Assembly (NCBI GenBank): GCA_025462865.1 | Contig: JAOAPI010000123.1 | Location: 59,131-123,130, forward strand | DNA from: Candidatus Sulfotelmatobacter sp. | GTDB taxonomy: Bacteria; Acidobacteriota; Terriglobia; Terriglobales; Acidobacteriaceae | Reading direction: 5' to 3' | Length of the DNA: 64,000 bases | Shown here: positions 27,388 through 33,992 of the stretch, one piece after another | How positions within the stretch are numbered: the first letter of the stretch is position 1 | Layout: each line of letters opens with the position of its first letter | Notes under the pieces: generated by a model | Seen by the model: only the letters and a program-made list of their open reading frames with translations | What the model was told of the DNA's origin: nothing | The model's database searches: none | Translations under genes and position numbers: made by a program

Positions 27388-28638
27388 ATGTTGGAATTTC
27401 TAAAACACGTTTTTGGCGCCCAGAACCAATTTGCCTCTGGCGGCTTGCTGCTGATGATAATCGGCGGCTTGAGCGTTTACTTGCGCGCCATTCCCGAACG
27501 AATTTGGGAGTGGTTCGTCGAGCAGACCACGCTGATGGTTACCGTGAAGGACGACGATGCGGCATTCATGTGGGTGAAGGAGTGGTTTCTGGAACAGAAG
27601 TTTCTCCTGCGGATCCGCCGAGTCGACCTGGACACTGCCATTCGCAATGAACGGATCGCTTTGATTCCAGCGCCGGGTATGCACTGGTTCTGGTATGGCG
27701 GGAGGCCGTTCCTTGCTTACTTCTCTCGCACCGAGAACACTCGAGAGAGGACCGGAAGGCGGCTCGAATCACTGACATTCAGGACCGTCGGAAGGAAGAG
27801 AGCGTTCCTGAAACACTTCGTTGACGATGTCGTGGCATGCCACCTCAAGAGGATAGGAGTCCAGTCGCGGCTGTTTACTTACAACGATGGTTGGGACTTG
27901 GTGGAAAGCTATGCGCCGCGTTTGCTGGATTCCGTAATTCTGCAGCCGGGCGAGAAGGAACATATGGTGCAGGACATCGAGAAGTTCCGGATTTCGAGGC
28001 GGCGGTACGAGAGTCTGGGTATCCCCTATCATCGGGGCTATTTGTTCCACGGGCCACCGGGGACGGGCAAGACGTCGCTGGTCTCCGCGCTGGCGGGGCA
28101 CTTTGGATTGTCGATCTACTTGATCAATCTCGGGGATTTCAACGATCGCACCTTGATGAATGCGGTTAACCAGACTTCGCCGAATTCGGTGTTGCTGTTT
28201 GAGGACATTGATTGCATGAAGGGCAGTAAAGCGCGCACATCATTCAATGAGTCCACGAACGATCCGACGTGCGTAGGGGAGGATAAAGAGACGGTTGCCG
28301 AGCGAAATGGTGTGACCCTCTCTGGTTTGTTGAATGCGTTGGATGGTTTCTATGCCCCGACAAACATTCTGTTCATGATGACGACGAATCGGATTGAAAC
28401 GTTGGACGAAGCTCTACTGCGGCCGGGACGCATTGATTACAAGTTGTATCTGGGTAAGGCCACCGATCGCCAGAGAATTGAACTGTATCGGCGGTTCTTT
28501 CCGCGGGCTTCGGAGGCTGAGGCCAGGGCGTTCGTGGAGAATTCCACTTCCGCCGAGACCATGGCTGAGTTCCAGGGGATGTTGCTGGCGATGGAGGGCC
28601 AGACAAATCTTTGCCTGGAGGCGACGGTAGCGGAGTAA
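27388..28638 (+). CDS. BCS1-like AAA+ ATPase, membrane-anchored
   Basis: 416 residues. Order of domains: N-terminal transmembrane helix (GGLLLMIIGGLSVYLRAIP, 18-36), a middle region of about 170 residues in the position of the BCS1 N-domain, then an AAA module with Walker A GPPGTGKTS (222-230), Walker B LLFEDID (about 270-277), and NALDGF with MTTNR and RPGRIDYKLYLG, the sensor and arginine-finger blocks typical of BCS1. In mitochondria BCS1 pushes the folded Rieske protein through the inner membrane. The bacterial relatives have no established role. ATG 27388 starts just before the helix. Confidence 0.8.
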   Translation: MLEFLKHVFGAQNQFASGGLLLMIIGGLSVYLRAIPERIWEWFVEQTTLMVTVKDDDAAFMWVKEWFLEQKFLLRIRRVDLDTAIRNERIALIPAPGMHWFWYGGRPFLAYFSRTENTRERTGRRLESLTFRTVGRKRAFLKHFVDDVVACHLKRIGVQSRLFTYNDGWDLVESYAPRLLDSVILQPGEKEHMVQDIEKFRISRRRYESLGIPYHRGYLFHGPPGTGKTSLVSALAGHFGLSIYLINLGDFNDRTLMNAVNQTSPNSVLLFEDIDCMKGSKARTSFNESTNDPTCVGEDKETVAERNGVTLSGLLNALDGFYAPTNILFMMTTNRIETLDEALLRPGRIDYKLYLGKATDRQRIELYRRFFPRASEAEARAFVENSTSAETMAEFQGMLLAMEGQTNLCLEATVAE

Positions 28639-28651
28639 CGACAGCGAACAC

Positions 28652-28688
28652 AAATGGAGGACGGTCAAGTTGCCCATCCTCCATTTTT
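28652..28688. terminator. Bidirectional terminator between convergent genes
   Basis: Perfect 10-bp stem AAATGGAGGA/TCCTCCATTT (28652-28661 with 28677-28686), 15-nt loop, T-run to the right and A-run to the left, placed between the AAA gene and the minus-strand gene ending at 28729. Confidence 0.8.
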
Positions 28689-28728
28689 GATCGTTTAAGC
28701 TGTTGGAGTGGATTAAGGTTCGGTGATG

Positions 28729-29061
28729 TTATTTGCTGTCGCCGTCATGATTGGCATCGCCGGTGCTTTTCAGCGTGACCTTATCCGAAGGTGGCGGACT
28801 CTGCTGCTGAGGCTGAGCTTTTGGCGCGGCGGGTTTGGTGGTTTGGGATGCTTGGCTAGTGTGCACACTGCTAACAGGATTTAGCATATGAAACAGATCG
28901 ACGATTGGTGGGAAGACTTTACCTAGCTGCTCCTCGTGAAACATTAATTTCTTCTGAGCTTGCCCAGTAGGGACTGTCCAGATGTGATCATCTCCCTCGG
29001 AAAATTTCGCCTGCGATTCATGCTCCGGTAACAAAAAACTTCGGGTCCGGGCTACTGTCAA
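28729..29061 (-). CDS. Hypothetical protein, Pro/Gln-rich C-terminus
   Basis: Up to 110 residues; not recognised. The C-terminal half is low complexity (KPAAPKAQPQQQSPPPSDK), the N-terminal half polar with no membrane segment. The first possible start is TTG 29061, preceded by GGAGAAGG and overlapping the upstream gene by 44 nt; an ATG at 28944 is the alternative. Same strand and overlapping order suggest it is translated together with the upstream gene. Confidence 0.4.
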   Translation of the reverse strand: MTVARTRSFLLPEHESQAKFSEGDDHIWTVPTGQAQKKLMFHEEQLGKVFPPIVDLFHMLNPVSSVHTSQASQTTKPAAPKAQPQQQSPPPSDKVTLKSTGDANHDGDSK

Positions 29062-29686
29062 CCTTCTCCGGATCTACGGTCGCCGTGACGTCCTGCACGA
29101 ATTCACGCCGACGTTCGGGGCCCTTGCGCTCAATCACACGCACGCGGCGCGCCGGCATGTTGCTCGGTTCCAGGCTGACGATACGGCCATCGCGCACCTG
29201 AATATTCGAACGAAACCAATCCGTGCGAAACATTCTTCCCGCGGCATAGAAAGTTATGGAGGCCGCGATCGGACCTTCGAAATCTGTGTCGGTACAGGCG
29301 AGGATGCGCTTGCCCATTTCCTGTGACCAAGTCATGCCGCCAACTAGCGGGTCGTTCAAGCGGCAACGCTCAAAGGGCATGGCATGTGAGAGCCTGCGCA
29401 ACTGCAACAGTTGAAGTAAGACGGAACTCTTGGCCAGATTGGTGACGATAACCTTGGCCTCCGTGGCCGAAACGCGCTCGAGTTTAATATGCAGATCGGG
29501 CGTCCATTCGCGCTCGAACTCTTCGCGCGCCAACGCGAGGCCTTTGTCGGTGGACTCCACATAGCGCAGCGTGGCGCGGGCCAATATCAAACTGAAGAAG
29601 CAAGTCACCACCGTCGCGATGACTGGAATGTAGCTGACGAGAGTAGTAAGGGGAATGCGAAACGACTGGATCCACTGCCCGGGCAT
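29018..29686 (-). CDS. Hypothetical membrane protein
   Basis: 222 residues, not recognised. One N-terminal transmembrane helix (YIPVIATVVTCFFSLILARA) is followed by a charged helix and a mainly beta-strand region with RVSATEAKVIVTNLAKSSVL. This layout, single helix plus extracytoplasmic or cytoplasmic beta domain, is common in small bacterial membrane proteins of unknown role. ATG 29686 places the helix near the start. The 3' end overlaps the start of the small Pro/Gln-rich ORF. Confidence 0.55.
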   Translation of the reverse strand: MPGQWIQSFRIPLTTLVSYIPVIATVVTCFFSLILARATLRYVESTDKGLALAREEFEREWTPDLHIKLERVSATEAKVIVTNLAKSSVLLQLLQLRRLSHAMPFERCRLNDPLVGGMTWSQEMGKRILACTDTDFEGPIAASITFYAAGRMFRTDWFRSNIQVRDGRIVSLEPSNMPARRVRVIERKGPERRREFVQDVTATVDPEKVDSSPDPKFFVTGA

Positions 29687-30018
29687 ACTGGTTCGGCTCC
29701 TCGCTGCGCGCAGGGGCACGACTGTGGTTCAAGGGAGGGGACCCGAGGAGGCGCAATTCCCCCGGGTCCAGAATTTGTACTTCGAAGAAAAGTCTAGCGG
29801 GAGGGAGCCGGGGACTCCAGATGCGCATGGTGCTGAGGCGAGAGGCAGGTGAGTGCAGGGACTTTGGTAACTGGGAAAGGTGTGTTCACATGGCTTTTTC
29901 AACACAGAGTCACAGAGACACAGAGAAAACCAAAAACTGGTAGAGACCCGAGTGGGTTAGGCCGTTACCAGAGTTGGGTTTTCTCTGTGTCTCTGTGACT
30001 CTGTATTGACATGTCCCA
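29687..30018. other. Gene-free spacer with large palindrome
   Basis: About 330 nt. Nothing coding is supported. It is dominated by a 28-bp perfect inverted repeat at 29904-30004, described separately. Confidence 0.6.
29904..30004. repeat. 28-bp perfect inverted repeat, CACAGAG family
   Basis: Arms 29904-29931 and 29977-30004 are complementary over all 28 positions, separated by a 45-nt loop. Each arm is made of ACAGAGTCACAGAGACACAG-type words ending in AAAACC. It lies 14 nt beyond the stop codon of the CTP-synthase-like gene and could form its transcript end. A single arm of the same family is at 40609-40644. Confidence 0.92.
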
Positions 30019-30795
30019 CTATTCGAGGACGCTATCGTCTAGCTTCTTGCGTTCCCAATCGGCTGCAGCTTGCACGAAGGCCAAGACCAGGGGATGGGGT
30101 TTTTTCTCGGTGGAAGAAAGTTGTGGCTGAAACAGTGTGGCAATGAAAAAGCGGTGGGTGGGAGATTCGATGGCACGAATTTCTCCATCCGGTCCGCGCG
30201 CTACTATCGGAAAGCCGGCCTCCATGGCGCACCATTCGAACTCAGGATTGACTTCGAAGTTACAAAAGAATTCTTCAGCCACGATTTCTTTGTCTTTGCC
30301 GTAGAACGATTGCAAGTAGGAGCCGGGGCGCAGGCGAATCTCCGGCACTTTGCCGGACAATTTCGGCGCGTCGCCTTTACGTCCGGGAACGGCACAGGCT
30401 ACAGGATAGATCACAATATTTTTTGAGCCGGAATTATTTTCCGCGCTGTCGGCGTCGGCGATGTCCAGGACGTTGCGGGCAAACTCGATCATCGCGTACT
30501 GAAAGCCTCCGCATGTGCCGAGAAAGGGCCAGTCGCGGCGGCGCGCGAACTCAATGCCCTTCAGCATGCCATCGAAACTTTTGTAGGGACTGCCCGGCGA
30601 AGCCCAAAGACCATCGAAGCTTTCGAGAATTTTTTCGGCGCCGGGCGCGGTCAGCGAAGGTGTCGGTATCCACTCGGATTCAATTTTCAGTTCTGCCTTT
30701 TTTGCGGCGTGCTGCAGAGACTCAGTAGTGGCGTGATGGGAGCGGAAATCGGGATTGAAGTCACCGAGGATTCCGATGCGAACGGCGTTGCTCAC
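30019..30795 (-). CDS. CTP synthase-like class I glutamine amidotransferase domain protein
   Basis: 258 residues corresponding to the C-terminal amidotransferase half of CTP synthase without the synthetase half. RIGILGDFNPDFRSHHATTE opens the domain; SPGSPYKSFDGMLKGIEFAR and FLGTCGGFQYAMIEFARNV carry the nucleophile cysteine. The usual catalytic HPE motif near the end is replaced: TLFQPQL stands where family enzymes have FHPEF, so glutaminase activity may be lost or altered. Related stand-alone proteins are known, some containing selenocysteine. ATG 30795. Role unknown. Confidence 0.75.
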   Translation of the reverse strand: MSNAVRIGILGDFNPDFRSHHATTESLQHAAKKAELKIESEWIPTPSLTAPGAEKILESFDGLWASPGSPYKSFDGMLKGIEFARRRDWPFLGTCGGFQYAMIEFARNVLDIADADSAENNSGSKNIVIYPVACAVPGRKGDAPKLSGKVPEIRLRPGSYLQSFYGKDKEIVAEEFFCNFEVNPEFEWCAMEAGFPIVARGPDGEIRAIESPTHRFFIATLFQPQLSSTEKKPHPLVLAFVQAAADWERKKLDDSVLE

Positions 30796-30934
30796 GGGGC
30801 CATTGTACTAGAGCATGCGGTGATGAATTCTGCGGAAAGGTTAGCAGGCTGGTGCGGAACACTTAGGTTTCATTGACTGCGGGAATCAGGGCCGCTTGCC
30901 AAGTATGGATGACAACTACGAGGGTGCAATACTT

Positions 30935-32146
30935 CTAGAACCAACGAGAAAAAGCTTTCAACCCGTAGAGGCAGAGCAGCGCTAAAGCGGGGCCGCCCCA
31001 GATCATCAGCGTGCACTTCCAGCCGAGTGAGCGGGCCAGATCGCGCTGGCTGCGCCAGGAGATCAGGAAGGTCGGATTGTTCTTGCCTTTCATCATCACG
31101 ACGGGAGGTTGAACATCAAAGCTCTCAGATGCGGTTGTCTGTAACTGGTCCTGCGCGCTGCGATTTGATCTACCCACCTGTGCGGACCCGTTATTGGCTG
31201 CAACTGCGGAAGGCGTGACACCCGCTGCGGCCCAAGCCGCCGGGCTTGCGATACCGGCTTTCAGCAGCGCGGCTGCTACCTTCTGTTGCTGCGTCATCTG
31301 TGCTGTGCCTATTGGTGCAGGCTCGGGCGAAAGTTGAATTACCTGAGTCGACGAGGCGCTGGATGATTCGAGGAACCCCTGATCGCTGCGCAGTCTGGCA
31401 CTCAGCGCGCTATCCTCGGACGATGCTCCGAGGCTATTGATCCCTCCTGCGACAAACGAGAGCGCGGTTTGAGCGAGGCCGGTACTGTCCATCGAAACTG
31501 AAAAGCCATTCCGACTAATTAGCGAAACGGAGTCGTCCTCTTGCACAGGCTGAGGAGTGACTTTCAGGCCGGGGTTTTCATGCAACGTACCCAGCAGGAA
31601 AAGAGCGTTCTTCGGCTTGATACAGAATTCTTCGACTTTAATTTTGTTCGTGGTGCTCACGCCGTGGCGCGAAAGAAAGCTGCGCACGTTGCCCGGCGCC
31701 TCTTCCTTCATGGTGAAGAATGAATCGCAAAATTCCTCGTGGAAGTCGCGATGTAGATCCAGATCGGCACCGCGCGGGTCGACCATGACTCTGCCGGTGT
31801 TGTCGTCGAGAAAGAAAGGGACGTGCATGCACTCGGCCGCCACCTTCACCCATTGGCTACTCCGGCCCTGGCGCTTCCATTCCCAGGCGACGGTGCGGTA
31901 GTAGTAACAGGGGCGCTCGGTGATGGGGGCGACCATGGTGTAAGGGCCGATAGCAAGTCCACTGAGTTCCACCATACCGAGCGATGCGCCGCGTATTTTG
32001 GAGAGCGGAGTGTTAAGAATCAGTTGACGCCTCTGCAGCAGACGAAAGCCTTGAAAGAAGACGCAAATACCCGCGACAAATCCGATGATGCACAAAAGTG
32101 TGGGGTGGAAGTCTGAAGAACGAAGTAGAAGTATGGAGAGAGTCAA
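30935..32146 (-). CDS. GIDE-domain membrane protein (MUL1/MAPL-like, no RING)
   Basis: 403 residues with a transmembrane helix near each end (about 13-34 and 378-399). Between them, PLSKIRGASLGMVELSGLA, MVAPITERPCYYYRTVAWEW and PFFLDDNTGRVMVDPRGADL follow the pattern of the GIDE (BAM) domain of mitochondrial E3 ligase MUL1/MAPL. The RING finger of the eukaryotic protein is absent; instead there is a Ser/Ala-rich linker of about 150 residues. Prokaryotic members are scattered and have no known function. The amino-acid permease gene lies upstream on the same strand, 252 nt away. Confidence 0.7.
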   Translation of the reverse strand: MTLSILLLRSSDFHPTLLCIIGFVAGICVFFQGFRLLQRRQLILNTPLSKIRGASLGMVELSGLAIGPYTMVAPITERPCYYYRTVAWEWKRQGRSSQWVKVAAECMHVPFFLDDNTGRVMVDPRGADLDLHRDFHEEFCDSFFTMKEEAPGNVRSFLSRHGVSTTNKIKVEEFCIKPKNALFLLGTLHENPGLKVTPQPVQEDDSVSLISRNGFSVSMDSTGLAQTALSFVAGGINSLGASSEDSALSARLRSDQGFLESSSASSTQVIQLSPEPAPIGTAQMTQQQKVAAALLKAGIASPAAWAAAGVTPSAVAANNGSAQVGRSNRSAQDQLQTTASESFDVQPPVVMMKGKNNPTFLISWRSQRDLARSLGWKCTLMIWGGPALALLCLYGLKAFSRWF

Positions 32147-32377
32147 TGGTTCAGCCCGTCGGGTAGTTGGGACTATCCCTGATAGTCAGGCTAGTGGAGT
32201 TGAGGGCCATCAGCAGCCGAAAAGAGCGGAACCGGCTTACGTTGGTAATGGAATTTGGACCAGTTAGCTTCGGTTGAAGGCAAATTGCAGGACTAATCGC
32301 GGTCCTGGTAACGGTGCGCCGCCCAACGCAGTCGGAGTCCAAGAGTCCACGGAAAGGCAGAGTGTGGTGGGTACCTT

Positions 32378-32398
32378 AGACGTAGCAGAGCTACGTCT
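32378..32398. repeat. Palindrome AGACGTAGC-AGA-GCTACGTCT
   Basis: Perfect 9-bp arms with a 3-nt loop, followed by CTACGGAG. A close relative, AGACGTTGC-AA-GCGACGTCT plus CTACGAGG, is in the rpsC-rplP spacer (54537-54564). The bases CTA just after the palindrome supply, on the minus strand, the TAG stop codon of the permease gene. Confidence 0.85.
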
Positions 32399-33766
32399 CT
32401 ACGGAGAGTTTGGGGGTGATCTCCGGCGATTCTTGAGCAAGAGATAGGCGATGGTGAGGGCTGTGAAGAAGATAAGTCCGCCGATTGCATTCACGCGCGT
32501 TGAGACCAGAGTATGGATGACTGCAATTGAGACAAGCACAAAGCCGAGTATCGATCCCCAAATTCCCAACGGAGAACGCATCGGCAGCGCGGCGACTTGT
32601 TGAGGCGTGAGACGTCGACGGAAGCTGACATGAGCTGCCAGTGACACAACCCAGGAAAGTATTAGCCCAGAGAATGCAGCGCCCATGATGTAGAGGAATG
32701 CTTGTTTCGGCGCCCAGTTTTCGATGATGATCGCGGTCACTATTCCGTAGGAAGACACGAGCAGAGCCAAACGCGGCGATCCCGAGGCGTTCAATCTTCC
32801 CACGGACGCAGGCGCCCACCCAGAGCGGCCCATGGAAAAGAGCAGGCGGGAGGCGACGTACAGTTTGGCATTGGCTCCAGATAGCGCGGCGGTGAGGACG
32901 ACGAAATTCATGAAGTAGGCTGCTGCTGGAACCTTGGCCAGACGAAGCACGCTGACGAATGGACTCTCTGAAACGCCGGCATGATTCCAAGGCATGACGC
33001 CGACGAGCACGACGATTGCGCCCAAATAAAGTCCGGCAAGCAGAAAAAAAGTTAGACGGGCAGCGCGGGGGATATCTTTCGAAGAACGTGACTCGCCGGT
33101 AGTAACGGCGAGCATCTCTACGCCTCCGAAGGCGTATATCGCGAGAAAGACTGCTAGCAGAGGAGCGATTGGGCCTCTCGGAAAGAATCCGCCTTGAGCG
33201 GTGTACTGGGGCGTGACGCGTCCACTGACGAGCAGTGCGGCGCCGGCCAGAATGAACGCCACGATGGTAGCGAATTTGATCATGGCGAACCAGAACTCGA
33301 AGCGTCCGAAGGAGCTAACACTGCGCAAGTTGACCAGAAGAAGTAATGCCGAGAACACAAATACCCAGACTTCTCCTGGCACAGCGGGAAGCCAGTAAGT
33401 CATGTATGTAGCAGAAGCGACCAGTTCGGCGCCAATCGAGAATGCAATCGAGGCCCAGTATCCCGCGCGGCAGAGAAAACCCAAATATTGATTGAGATAA
33501 AGTTCGCCGTAGACGCCGAATGATCCGGCCGACGGATGCACGCTGGCCAGTTCGCCAAGAGCCATAGCTACGGTGTAGGCGATGAAGGCCGCTACGAGGT
33601 AGCTGAGGATCACACTGGGGCCGGCGATCTCGAGGGCCGCCGCAGAGCCGAGAAGAAGTCCGGTTCCGATCGAGCCGCCGACGGCGACCATCGTCATTTG
33701 TCCGGCAGTGAGCTGATGGTGGAGACCTTGCTCCTGGATCTCCGGGACGGTGGGACTTAGAGGCAT
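32399..33766 (-). CDS. Amino-acid permease, APC superfamily
   Basis: 455 residues with about 12 hydrophobic segments. The N-terminal signature TMVAVGGSIGTGLLLGSAAA and AIAGPSVILSYLVAAF-like helix 2 identify the amino-acid transporter (AAT/GabP-like) subfamily; GELASVHPSAGSFGVYGELY is the conserved loop after helix 3. It probably imports an amino acid by proton symport; the substrate cannot be read from sequence. ATG 33766 matches the family N-terminus; the longer frame adds five residues. The stop codon is formed by an intergenic palindrome. Confidence 0.88.
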   Translation of the reverse strand: MPLSPTVPEIQEQGLHHQLTAGQMTMVAVGGSIGTGLLLGSAAALEIAGPSVILSYLVAAFIAYTVAMALGELASVHPSAGSFGVYGELYLNQYLGFLCRAGYWASIAFSIGAELVASATYMTYWLPAVPGEVWVFVFSALLLLVNLRSVSSFGRFEFWFAMIKFATIVAFILAGAALLVSGRVTPQYTAQGGFFPRGPIAPLLAVFLAIYAFGGVEMLAVTTGESRSSKDIPRAARLTFFLLAGLYLGAIVVLVGVMPWNHAGVSESPFVSVLRLAKVPAAAYFMNFVVLTAALSGANAKLYVASRLLFSMGRSGWAPASVGRLNASGSPRLALLVSSYGIVTAIIIENWAPKQAFLYIMGAAFSGLILSWVVSLAAHVSFRRRLTPQQVAALPMRSPLGIWGSILGFVLVSIAVIHTLVSTRVNAIGGLIFFTALTIAYLLLKNRRRSPPNSP

Positions 33767-33992
33767 GCGGCACGATAACAAAAGCGGGTGAATTCTCCCA
33801 AATGCACTCAGCAGTTAAAGCGGCTCTTTTTTAGGGGCTAGGGGAACCTGCTAAGCCGTGTACCTGATGCGAACCGAGACATTTCAAAACGCGAACGAGT
33901 ACTTTCGTAATCGGCCTCTCTCCCTTACTGATTGCTGGGTCCGGAAGCGGCTCCTAGAATCGAAGCAGCAGCACTCTGCCCAGAATCTACCC

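Noticed and set aside
29687..32398. Mobile element ends flanking the accessory stretch
   Set aside because: The palindromes at both ends belong to different families and no transposase or integrase is present.
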